Below, in pieces: positions 32,795 to 40,903 of a stretch of 64,000 bases of DNA. The notes beneath the pieces were generated by a model. That model did not search any database, was not told the origin of the DNA, and was given only the letters and a program-made list of their open reading frames with translations. The DNA is from Glutamicibacter sp002979865. Its GTDB lineage: Bacteria > Actinomycetota > Actinomycetes > Actinomycetales > Micrococcaceae. The number at the start of each line of letters is the position of its first letter. Within the stretch, counting starts at the first letter, position 1. Location: assembly GCF_050030965.1 (NCBI RefSeq), contig NZ_CP188297.1:1674001-1738000 (forward strand), written 5' to 3'. A program made the translations under genes and the position numbers.

Positions 32795-34234
32795 TTGCAG
32801 AAACATTTCAGCCGCTTAGTGGGCATCGCTGTCATTTTGATCGTCGTTCTCGCGGCCTCGCTCTTGGCCTGGGCGTTGAGCATGAGCGGGAAGCCTGCGC
32901 TGATGTGGAACCCGATCGAGGTCCATATCGGAAAACTCTGGACTACTTTCTACAGCACCGAGCTGCCGGATCTGTCCATCCTCGCTTTCGCCGTCGCCGC
33001 AGCAGTCTTCCTGGTGCTGCTGGTGGTCCTGGGCGAACGCTTTGTCACCTGGCGCTATCGCCGGACGCCGATCCAGAAATCGAGCCGGCCGCTGGCGCCC
33101 AAAGCGGTGATGGCCCGGACGCGGGGCATCTACGCCGGGCCGGTGACCGTGACCGTGCTGATCCCGGCGCACAATGAAGAAGCCTCCCTGCCGTACACCC
33201 TGAAAGCACTGGAGGAGCAGAGCTTTGCCCCCTCGAGCATCATCGTGGTTGCCGACAACTGCACCGACCGGACCGTGCAAGTTGCCCGCGAGCACGGGGT
33301 CGAGGTGTTCGAATCGGTGGAGAACAAGCACAAGAAGGGCGGCGCGCTGAACCAGGCGCTGCACTCCATCCTGCCCGGGATGGGCGATAACGACTGCGTC
33401 ATGGTGATGGATGCCGACAGCCAGATCGGCGCGGACTTCCTGGCAACCGCCCGGGACCGCTTCACCTGGGACCGCGCGCTGATGTCCGTGGGCGGGCTGT
33501 TCCACGGAGAAGAGGGCCATGGGCTGATCGGCCAGTTCCAGCGCAATGAGTACACCCGCTACCAACGCGAAATCGGCCGTCGCGACGGCCGGGTCTTCGT
33601 GCTGACCGGAACGGCCTCGGTATTCCGCGCGACGGCCCTGCGCGAAGTGGCTGCGGCACGCGGGAGCATGCTGCCGGGCACCTGCGGCGAGGTCTACGAC
33701 ACGGAGGCTCTGACCGAAGACAACGAACTGACCATCGCGCTGAAAACCCTCGGCGCGCTGACCACATCGCCGCAGGACTGCACGGTGGTCACCGAGCTGA
33801 TGCCCAACTGGAAGATGCTGTGGGCGCAGCGGCTGCGCTGGCAGCGCGGCGCCTTGGAGAACCTGGGCGCGTACGGAGTCACCCCGCAGACCACGCGGTA
33901 CTGGGCCCAGCAGATCGGCATCGGCTACGGCGTGATCGCGCTGTTCAGCTATTTCGCGCTGATGATCATCATGCTGGTCTCCATGGACAACTGGGTGTGG
34001 TTCCCCTTCTGGATGCTGCTTGGAGCGCTCTTCGCTGTCGAGCGCGTGGTCACGGTCTGGCACGGCGGCTGGAAAGCCAGGATTATCGCCGCGCTGGTGA
34101 TTCCGGAATTGGTCTATGACGCCTTCCTGGACCTTGCGTTCCTCAAGGGCGTAGGGGATATCGCGTTTGCCCGGAGCGCGGATTGGAAGCACGTCGACCA
34201 CGCGGGCGCCGCACGTAAGGAAAGCACCTCATGA
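32795..34234 (+). CDS. Processive family 2 glycosyltransferase (exopolysaccharide synthase-like)
   Basis: The 479-residue protein has an N-terminal membrane segment (about 8-28), a second near 64-82, a GT2 catalytic domain (VTVLIPAHNEEASLPYTL, VVADNCTDRT, MDADSQ, LTEDNELTIAL) and the QRLRWQRGAL motif that marks processive synthases such as cellulose, hyaluronan and poly-GlcNAc synthases; C-terminal helices follow. No PilZ domain is seen. The start is TTG at 32795, required to keep the first helix, with GGGG seven bases upstream. A 73-residue membrane protein overlaps its stop by four bases, and EAL and GGDEF genes follow. Product polymer is unknown. Confidence 0.85.
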   Translation: MQKHFSRLVGIAVILIVVLAASLLAWALSMSGKPALMWNPIEVHIGKLWTTFYSTELPDLSILAFAVAAAVFLVLLVVLGERFVTWRYRRTPIQKSSRPLAPKAVMARTRGIYAGPVTVTVLIPAHNEEASLPYTLKALEEQSFAPSSIIVVADNCTDRTVQVAREHGVEVFESVENKHKKGGALNQALHSILPGMGDNDCVMVMDADSQIGADFLATARDRFTWDRALMSVGGLFHGEEGHGLIGQFQRNEYTRYQREIGRRDGRVFVLTGTASVFRATALREVAAARGSMLPGTCGEVYDTEALTEDNELTIALKTLGALTTSPQDCTVVTELMPNWKMLWAQRLRWQRGALENLGAYGVTPQTTRYWAQQIGIGYGVIALFSYFALMIIMLVSMDNWVWFPFWMLLGALFAVERVVTVWHGGWKARIIAALVIPELVYDAFLDLAFLKGVGDIAFARSADWKHVDHAGAARKESTS

Positions 34235-34452
34235 TGAATCACCTCGTCCAGATTCCACATGGAATCATTCTTCCCGAGAGCGTTCTGCTCAGTGATTGGT
34301 TCGCGGTGCTCGCTTCGTTCGTCGCGATCAACACCGTGCTCTATCTGGTCCTGGGACTGGCCAAGCTGCTGCCGGTGATCCGGATCCGCAGCTCGCGGGG
34401 ACGGGAACGGCGCTCAGAAACCCGGAATATCGATCCCGAGGCGTCCGTGTAG
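34231..34452 (+). CDS. Small membrane protein coupled to the glycosyltransferase
   Basis: This 73-residue protein has one hydrophobic helix (about 23-46, FAVLASFVAINTVLYLVLGLA-like) and a basic C-terminal tail (RIRSSRGRERR). Its ATG overlaps the glycosyltransferase stop in an ATGA arrangement, so the two are translated together. Small membrane partners are common for polysaccharide synthases. Its 3-prime end overlaps the tail of the opposite-strand EAL gene by 39 bases, an unusual tail-to-tail overlap. Confidence 0.72.
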   Translation: MMNHLVQIPHGIILPESVLLSDWFAVLASFVAINTVLYLVLGLAKLLPVIRIRSSRGRERRSETRNIDPEASV

Positions 34453-35109
34453 CTCATGCATCGCAGCTGGCAACCCCGCAAGCTCTATGCCCGGGCTGAA
34501 ATAGAAGCCCTGCGCATAGTCGAAGTCCAGCTTCCGGGCCAGATCCAGATGTTCACCGGTTTCGATCCCCTCGACCAGAGTTCTGGCACCGATCTCGCGG
34601 GCAGCGGCCAGCAGGATGCCAACGTGTTCGCGAGCCTGCGTCGATGCCAGGTAGCGGATGAAAAGCGAACGGTCCAGCTTCACAATGTGCGGCTTCAGCC
34701 GGAGGATGCGCCCCCGCGTTGCATAGCCGATGCCGGCATCGTCAACCAGCAGCAGGCAGCCGAGCTCATCTGCATGGATGCGGGCGGCATCGCAAACTTC
34801 CGGCGCGGACTGCTCGTGCAGTTCCAGGCCCCAGAGCAGCCGGGGATCGAGTGCCGGCTCTGAGTGCGCGAACGCCCTGATCGCTGGACCCGAAGCATTC
34901 ATGGTGAGCAGCAGCCCGTCGGGCAGGCCTTGGCTGGATTCGACAATGCGCTCCAGAGCGCGAAGCTCAAGTTCTACCAGGTTGCCTTCGGTCCGGGCCG
35001 CGGAGAAATGCTCGTCAGGGCTGCGCCCGTCGCTGAAGCGCGCCAGTGCCTCGAAACCCAGCAGCGTTGTGGAACGCAGGTTGATCAATGGCTGGAATAC
35101 GAACTTCAT
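34414..35109 (-). CDS. Stand-alone EAL-domain c-di-GMP phosphodiesterase
   Basis: The 231-residue protein is a single EAL domain. Catalytic motifs are retained: GFEALARF (EAL), TMNAS (Asn), LLLVDDAGIGYA (Asp pair; the usual DDFGTG has Ala in place of Phe), IVKLDRS (Lys, Asp), LVEGIE (Glu) and AQGFYFS. It is therefore probably an active cytoplasmic c-di-GMP hydrolase. No sensory domain is attached. It lies between the exopolysaccharide genes and a divergent GGDEF gene, which suggests it sets local c-di-GMP for polysaccharide control. Confidence 0.88.
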   Translation of the reverse strand: MKFVFQPLINLRSTTLLGFEALARFSDGRSPDEHFSAARTEGNLVELELRALERIVESSQGLPDGLLLTMNASGPAIRAFAHSEPALDPRLLWGLELHEQSAPEVCDAARIHADELGCLLLVDDAGIGYATRGRILRLKPHIVKLDRSLFIRYLASTQAREHVGILLAAAREIGARTLVEGIETGEHLDLARKLDFDYAQGFYFSPGIELAGLPAAMHELHGRLGIDIPGF

Positions 35110-35240
35110 GGACTACCTAACCTGGCGGTATGGGCTGGCAACTTGATTGCTGATTAGGCTGTTGCTACGAATGAGATCTTACCGCGCCACTGGCCGGGAT
35201 CACGCGGTTAAGATGAATTAAAGAGAAAGCGGGTGATGGC

Positions 35241-36281
35241 ATGCCGAGGACAATGGATCGGCGGTCAAACGACGACGGAATTTGGTGGAGCCGGTTCCTG
35301 CCAGCCAGGCTCCGCCGCATCAAGCGATTGGAAGTGGCTGTCACAGGGATGGTGGCAGTTTTCCTGCTGCTTTTCTATGTGGTCAACCTGGGCAATGATT
35401 TCAGCTCTCCGCTCTTCCAGAAGCTGGCGGTAGCCAGGGTTGCCGGGGCGCTGGGGCTGGTGATCGCCGTGTGGTGGATGCTGGATCGTTTTCCGTTGTG
35501 GATCGCCTATCTCGGGGCCCTGGCCGAACTGTCGGCCTTCGTGGTCTTCGTGGGTTTTTCGCTCAACCATGAGCAGATCGTCTTCAGGCTCCAGGAATTT
35601 CCGCTCATCGCACTGTACATGTCGTGGCTCTTTCCCCCGGCCGTCACCCGGTGGACCATCTACCCGATCATGGCTTTCACGATTCCCTACTCGGTGTTCT
35701 TCGGCCCTGCTGTGGGCACCGAGCACCAAAGCGGGCTGTTGAACGTGCTGAGCTTGGTCTTCTTCACCGTCGCCGGGATGTTCGTCGGCCTCTACGTCAA
35801 GCGCCGGTTCCGCCAGCAAACCCAGATCGACGCATTGACCGGGGCCTTGAACCGCGTCGGGCTGGCCGTGCGCGGCGATGCCGCCTTGCTCTCCTCCCGG
35901 AAATACCGCAGGCCCCTGGCTGTGGCGCTGCTGGACCTGGACGGATTCAAGGAGATCAACGACCAAGGCGGCCACGAAGCCGGGGATCTTGCCTTGAAGC
36001 AACTGGTGCGGCATCTGCGCAGTGCCACGCGGGCCGGGGACCTGGTCAGCCGCTTGGGCGGCGATGAATTCGTGCTGGTTTTCCCTAATACGACCCGTGG
36101 CCAGGCTCAGGTGCTGATGGAGCGCATCGAGCTTACATCGCCGCTGGCGTGGAGCTTCGGAACGGCAGAAGCCCGCACGGATGACAACTTGAGCACGATG
36201 ATTCTCCGTGCCGACCGGGACATGTACTCCTCCAAGCGCCTGCGGACGGCCGAACGCGGAAAGAGCGCGGAGGGAAGCTGA
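35241..36281 (+). CDS. Membrane-anchored diguanylate cyclase (GGDEF)
   Basis: The 346-residue protein has about six N-terminal membrane helices (residues 30-180) followed by a GGDEF domain (about 190-335). The active site RLGGDEFVLVFP is intact and the inhibitory site RAGD sits five residues before it, so feedback inhibition by c-di-GMP is expected. The DALTGALNRVGL start of the domain is canonical. It is divergent from the EAL gene by 131 bases. The membrane part may sense an unknown signal; it is not a recognised MASE domain from what I can see. Confidence 0.9.
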   Translation: MPRTMDRRSNDDGIWWSRFLPARLRRIKRLEVAVTGMVAVFLLLFYVVNLGNDFSSPLFQKLAVARVAGALGLVIAVWWMLDRFPLWIAYLGALAELSAFVVFVGFSLNHEQIVFRLQEFPLIALYMSWLFPPAVTRWTIYPIMAFTIPYSVFFGPAVGTEHQSGLLNVLSLVFFTVAGMFVGLYVKRRFRQQTQIDALTGALNRVGLAVRGDAALLSSRKYRRPLAVALLDLDGFKEINDQGGHEAGDLALKQLVRHLRSATRAGDLVSRLGGDEFVLVFPNTTRGQAQVLMERIELTSPLAWSFGTAEARTDDNLSTMILRADRDMYSSKRLRTAERGKSAEGS

Positions 36282-36291
36282 GCTCCGTGCC

Positions 36292-37782
36292 CTAGTTCAG
36301 CTTCCCGCCCAGGCGGTCCTGCATCGTCTGGCTGGCCTCGTTCAGGCCGCGGATTTCCACGGTTTTCCCGTAGTTCTGGTACTTGGTGCGGATCGAATCC
36401 AGGGCGGCGATGGTCGAGGCGTCCCACAGGTGCGAATCGGACATGTCGATGATGACCTTCTCGGGGTCCTGCGCGTAGTCGAACTGGGTGTACAGGTCGT
36501 TCGAGGAGGCGAAGAACAGTTCGCCGTTGACCTTGTACACGGCGGCATCCGGGGTTGCGCTGCGATCCACGGTGACCATATGCGCCACGCGATTGGCGAA
36601 AAGCACCATCGCCGAGAGGATGCCCGCCCCCACGCCGATGGCCAGGTTGCTGGTGATCACGGTGAGCGCCACGGTGATGGCCATGACGAAGGTTTCGCTC
36701 TTGGGCATCATCTTCAGCGTGCTCGGTCGGATGGAGTGCCAGTCGAAGGTGGTCGCCGAAACCACGATCATCACCGCCACCAGGGCCGCCATCGGAATCT
36801 GCGCGACAATGTCGCCGAGCAGCACCGCCAGCAGCAGCATGAAGATGCCGGCGAAGGCGGTGGAGATGCGGGTGCGCCCGCCGGAGACCTTCACGCCCAC
36901 CATGGTCTGGCCGATCATCGCGCAGCCGCAGATGCCGCCGAAGAAGCCGGTGACGATATTCGCGGTGCCCTGTGCCCAGGACTCGCGGGTCTTGCTCGAC
37001 GGGGTGTCGGTGATGTCATCGACCAGCTTGGCGGTCAGCAGCGATTCGAGCAGCCCCACGAAGGCCACCGCGATCGCGTAGGGCGCGATGATCTGCAGGG
37101 TCTCCATGTCCAGCGGCACCCCGGGCAGGTGGAAGATCGGCAGAGAATCAGGCAGTTCGCCCTTGTCGCCCACGGTCGGAACGGCGACCTTGGCAAAGAT
37201 GGTGATCGCGGTGAGCACCACGATGGCGATCAGCGGAGCCGGAACCGCCTTGGTGATCTTCGGGAAGAAGCAGACGATGGCCACGCCCAGGATCACCAGC
37301 GGGTAGACCATCCACGGGACATTGCGCAGCTCGGGCATCTGCGCCCAGAAAATCGAGATGGCCAGGCCGTTGACGAAGCCGATCATCACCTGGCGCGGGA
37401 TGAAGCGCAGCAGCTTGGCCACGCCCAGCAGCGCCAGCGATACCTGGATGATGCCGGCCAGGACCACCGTGGCGAAGAGGTATTCCACCCCGTGGGTACG
37501 AACCAGCGGGGCGACCACCAGAGCCACCGCGCCGGCAGCTGCCGAAATCATCGCCGGGCGCCCGCCAGTGATCGCGATGACCACCGACATCGTGAAGGAC
37601 GCGAAGATGCCCACGCGCGGGTCGACTCCGGCGATCACGGTGAAGGCGATGACCTCGGGGATCAGTGCCAGGGAGACTACCAGGCCGGCGAGCAGCTCTG
37701 TCTTGAGCAATCGCGGGGACTTCAGGGTGCGTAGCACCGACTGTCGTTGCAGGGGCGTCAGTTCAGCGGTCGCGGTACTCAC
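36292..37782 (-). CDS. SulP-family anion transporter with STAS domain
   Basis: The 496-residue protein has the SulP membrane domain (LKTELLAGLVVSLALIPEVIAFTVIAGVDPRVGIFASF at residues 27-64, then ten or more helices) and a C-terminal STAS domain (about 395-490; KVIIDMSDSHLWDASTIAALDSI). Family members carry sulfate, bicarbonate or other anions with sodium or protons. The substrate cannot be assigned, though short bacterial forms of this type are often bicarbonate or sulfate transporters. It is convergent with the GGDEF gene, ten bases apart. Confidence 0.87.
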   Translation of the reverse strand: MSTATAELTPLQRQSVLRTLKSPRLLKTELLAGLVVSLALIPEVIAFTVIAGVDPRVGIFASFTMSVVIAITGGRPAMISAAAGAVALVVAPLVRTHGVEYLFATVVLAGIIQVSLALLGVAKLLRFIPRQVMIGFVNGLAISIFWAQMPELRNVPWMVYPLVILGVAIVCFFPKITKAVPAPLIAIVVLTAITIFAKVAVPTVGDKGELPDSLPIFHLPGVPLDMETLQIIAPYAIAVAFVGLLESLLTAKLVDDITDTPSSKTRESWAQGTANIVTGFFGGICGCAMIGQTMVGVKVSGGRTRISTAFAGIFMLLLAVLLGDIVAQIPMAALVAVMIVVSATTFDWHSIRPSTLKMMPKSETFVMAITVALTVITSNLAIGVGAGILSAMVLFANRVAHMVTVDRSATPDAAVYKVNGELFFASSNDLYTQFDYAQDPEKVIIDMSDSHLWDASTIAALDSIRTKYQNYGKTVEIRGLNEASQTMQDRLGGKLN

Positions 37783-38558
37783 CGGGGCTCCGTTTCGTCA
37801 GATGTCCCAGGGAAGGGAAATTGGGAACCCGTCTACGTTATCGCACCTATGCCCGATTGGGCTCAGGGCTGCAGATCGGACGCAGGCGCTGACCGTCATT
37901 CGGGAGGTACGCGCTCGCCGGTTGGGAGAATGAACAGATTGCTCAACAGTCAGAGCCCAGGCCTGGTACTCTCCACGAGGTCTTTACTGAGAAAGCACCG
38001 TTTCCTGCCAAATTACGCTGCGGAGCCAATCAATCCACGGTGGGTTGTGGTTACGACTACTGAATGTTCCTATCGACGAGATTTCCATTCCGCTGTCGAA
38101 GTTTCGTGGTGACGAGCGGTGCATGCTCGAATCCACATGGAGGAAGGTCGGTACTTTGTTCGCACGGATTTCATCAGTGCTGCGCGGTCCTGCGAATCGT
38201 TACTTTGGTGCCGGTGAGGGGTGAATATCAAAACTGCCGTCACAACCCTGCTGTGGGTCTGAGTCGGAGAAATTGAAGCGCACGGTAGGCACAGCCGACT
38301 TATTTAACTGCTGAACCAGATCGTATGGCCTCCATCGGCATGCCACATGACCGGAGACCAAATGCAGTGTCTGAATCACAATATTGAATTGTAGGCTCGA
38401 TGGCTCGTCTGCTGGTCTGACAGCCGGTTGCATACGGGTCAACCTGTCTCCTTTGGTGCGGCCATCATCACGCTGAGAAGCCACGCCTGGTTTGCCCCCT
38501 TTTCACGTTTGGCAACTTCACATACTGGCGTAAGGAACTGTAAGGAACTGGATGCTTA
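37783..38558. other. Gene-poor AT-richer stretch
   Basis: About 776 bases follow the SulP start without a gene I can support. Short open frames exist on both strands (for example 38200-38484 minus) but lack ribosome-binding sites, codon bias or recognisable domains. Base composition is more AT-rich than the neighbours. The SulP promoter should lie at the left end. Confidence 0.5.
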
Positions 38559-39017
38559 TCACAAAAGCTCGCCGACACCGCGAAGGTTTATTTCACCGAG
38601 GCTGACTCTGTGCAGATATTGACCCGGTGCTTCTTGCTCAGCGGTGTCCCGACTGCAATATAGGCCTGTAGGCTGTGGGGACTCCATGATTCCGAAGATT
38701 GGATTCCCATCGCCATCCTCGTCGTACGGCAATAAAGTAGTATGCGTGAGATACAGAATGCCGCCCCCTGTCAGTTCCATGCCTTCAGTATTCTGGACCT
38801 TCCGAGCTTCCCAGCTGACTTGAGTTTCTGGGTACTTTTCCTGAATCTCATAGCATTCACGCTCACTGGCCACGATCGCAATTATTGGCTCTATGTGTTC
38901 TAGATCTGGAAACGGGCTGGGTTGTTTACCGTAGACAACGAAAACCATCAGTTCCTCTGAATATTTCGATCTAAGACGATTCTTGATTTTTGTCAGGATA
39001 TTGCTTAGAGGCGGCAT
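38559..39017 (-). CDS. Hypothetical acidic cytoplasmic protein
   Basis: This 152-residue protein is acidic, has no signal peptide or membrane segment, and is not recognised. It contains MVFVVYGKQPSPFPDLEHI near residue 24 and a central GGGILYLTHTTLLPYDEDGDGNP. The ATG at 39017 has GAAGGGGG directly upstream and overlaps the 3-prime end of the frameshifted secreted-protein gene by 13 bases, which indicates coupled translation. Codon use is more AT-rich than the rest of the window, suggesting acquisition from elsewhere. Confidence 0.6.
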   Translation of the reverse strand: MPPLSNILTKIKNRLRSKYSEELMVFVVYGKQPSPFPDLEHIEPIIAIVASERECYEIQEKYPETQVSWEARKVQNTEGMELTGGGILYLTHTTLLPYDEDGDGNPIFGIMESPQPTGLYCSRDTAEQEAPGQYLHRVSLGEINLRGVGELL

Positions 39018-39668
39018 CGAACCCCCTTCTGCACAGGAGCATAAGCATCAGCATAGTAAGTCTTGCCATTGTAGACAATTGTTCCGAGGGTGCGACCTGA
39101 CCAAGTGGTCGTTTTTGCAGATTTACATGTCAGCGCGTGATTTGTCTGCTGGAAGACAGTCGGGTAGTAGGTGCCATTATGTTTACCAGCTTTTATCTTT
39201 TGGGCTGGCTGGCCAATCGCGCGACCTCCCTTGACCCACCACGCAAGCCGCTTAAAACGTGCCGGGGGAAGAATGGTGGATCGCAGTGACTTTCTTGGTG
39301 CAATAGGTAGTGGATTTGAAGCCACCCGTCTCGTACTTCCCGGATTTTCTGGTGTGAAAACCTTCGGCCACGATCTTGCAAGGCCCATAGTTAACCTTTG
39401 CCATGGTCCCCACGTTGAATCCCGCTTGACGCAGTTCATCCATCATGTTCATTTTGGCTACTGCTTCGGCAGGTGATGCCGCTTCAATGTAGTTGGATTC
39501 TGCAGAGGTCTTTTCGGAGAAAAAATCTTTCGTTGAAAGGGCGTATTCCGAGGACTGCTGCAACGTGTAGGTTTCGCCAACCGGAGTTTCAACAGCTTGC
39601 GCCGTCCCCGGCGATACAGTCACCAAAGACAATGCAAGGGGTAATGCGACAAAGGAAAATTTCATCAT
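39005..39668 (-). pseudogene. Secreted protein gene with a +1 frameshift
   Basis: The first part (from 39668) encodes a signal peptide (MKFSFVALPLALSLVTVSPGTAQA) and a Cys-containing mature region ending at a stop near 39252. The continuation lies in another frame to 39005: RFKRLAWWVKGGRAIG, then TYYPTVFQQTNHALTCKSAK and VYNGKTYYADAYAPVQKG. Removing one base from the G5 run at 39264-39268 (C5 on the coding strand) joins both into one protein of about 220 residues. The joined product looks like a small secreted basic protein with paired Cys. It could be a true frameshift mutation, phase variation at the homopolymer, or a sequencing error. Function unknown. Confidence 0.6.
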
Positions 39669-39810
39669 TATGGCCTAAGTCGAATATTAAACATTTAGAT
39701 ATGAATGGGACGTTTTTATTATCGATAGTAGTGTAACCGATTTTCGAGAATCTACCATTGGTCCAAGTCCGCACATGGAATTTAGGTTCCACGGCCGCGG
39801 GGTGCGGTTA

Positions 39811-39964
39811 TTAGGAACTTTGGCCATTCTGATACCCCTGGTAGCCCTGATCGCAGCTCTCCTTCCATGCCGTAATCATGATGCCCAAATTCTCCTTCGC
39901 ACGGTCGATGCCGTTGGTTACGAGATCTTGGGCCGCGCCTTCGTATTTCTCGATGGTTAGACAT
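39811..39964 (-). pseudogene. Gene fragment, C-terminal coding remnant
   Basis: A minus-strand frame ending at 39811 reads IEKYEGAAQDLVTNG, then AKENLGIMITAWKESCDQGY and ends GYQNGQSS. The composition looks like real protein, yet no start codon exists in frame. An ATG at 39964 (MSN) would join it if one C were removed. It may be a decayed start of a small gene or the tail of a lost larger gene. I do not recognise the family. Confidence 0.35.
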
Positions 39965-40566
39965 AAGGTTCTGCTTACAAGGAGCCCATAACCGTCAGCC
40001 GGAGCTGCGATTTAGGAGTCAAGCGAAATTAATAGTCACAATTCAGTCACTCCGGATGTTTTTAAGCCCGACGTTAATGCATATAGGACAGGCTCGACTT
40101 AGCCCCTCAGCCGACCGATTCACATCGGGGTCACTAAATCAGGTCGCAGATGGCACCTAGATCGTAAGACTTGTGGACGGACCAGGCTGTTGCCGAGGAC
40201 CGCGGATAAAAGTATTGAGAAATTCAGGACATGATAGCCCCGGGGGGCGAATCGGGGTTAGATTCACGAACGACTTTCAATGCCAAAATGTATACCCTTT
40301 TCGATATGTCCATCCATGAAAGCGTGTGTGAGCGGAGCCAAAAGTTGCAGGTGAGCGAGCTGCGATCGACCGGAACAAGTGTTTGCCGAACGTGGGGTAT
40401 CGTCATGGTAAGTAGTGCATCCGAGGTGGAACAAGGGCAAGGCGCTATTGAGGCCAGAGGGCGGGTCGTTGATCCAATCTGTTCAATAAAGGGCGAGTAG
40501 CTCTGTAGGGCAACTCACTTAAAGTGGGCACCCAACTACCCGACTATCCGCCGGCCGGTTAAAATC
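39965..40566. other. Unassigned AT-richer region
   Basis: About 600 bases with only short frames that have no ribosome-binding sites or coding bias (for example 40231-40500 plus). No tRNA, repeat or recognisable element is visible. It joins the hairpin-plus-tail repeat copy that starts at 40567. Confidence 0.45.
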
Positions 40567-40641
40567 GTAACCCCGGCGAATTGCTTTGCCGGGGTTACTC
40601 GATCATCACTCGCACCTTCATGAGGTATTTACCACTGTAGG
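40567..40641. repeat. Hairpin-plus-tail repeat, copy A
   Basis: An 11-bp stem (GTAACCCCGGC at 40567-40577 with 40588-40598) is followed after a few bases by the conserved tail CATCACTCGCACCTTCA and then TGAGGTATTTACCACTGTAG, ending at about 40641. The tail holds a small ACCT/AGGT stem. Copies B and C share the tail but have different first stems. Confidence 0.75.
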
Positions 40642-40759
40642 GTGCAAAGCTATGCCGGCGCTGAGCGCCAACTGCAGGTTTGGGGAATTGCTTCAACTCC
40701 ATGAGGGCTGGCCGCAGGGCCGGCGGACTGCTGGACACGAGCAAAAAGGTTTTGGATAC

Positions 40760-40841
40760 AGAAACTGGCACTGTCGCAAGACCGACAGTGCCAGTTTCTA
40801 CGTCATCACTCGCACCTTCATGAGGTACTTAATACTCTAGG
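40760..40841. repeat. Hairpin-plus-tail repeat, copy B
   Basis: A perfect 17-bp stem (AGAAACTGGCACTGTCG at 40760-40776 with 40783-40799) with a six-base loop is followed directly by the conserved tail CATCACTCGCACCTTCA and TGAGGTACTTAATACTCTAG. It lies 63 bases beyond the stop of the minus-strand MFS gene and may terminate that transcript. Confidence 0.78.
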
Positions 40842-40903
40842 TTGGCATTCTGTGGATGCGGTAAGCATGCACTGCGCGTAGGCCATGGATCCCTGGAGGT
40901 GAA

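Noticed and set aside
36208..37734. 508-codon plus-strand frame opposite SulP
   Set aside because: The His/Asp/Arg-rich translation has no domain; the minus strand encodes a complete SulP-STAS protein.
38200..38484. 94-codon minus-strand frame
   Set aside because: No ribosome-binding site and no family resemblance; composition does not stand out from random frames in this segment.
40231..40500. 89-codon plus-strand frame in the AT-rich region
   Set aside because: No usable ribosome-binding site, no coding bias and no recognisable similarity; listed only as part of the unassigned region.
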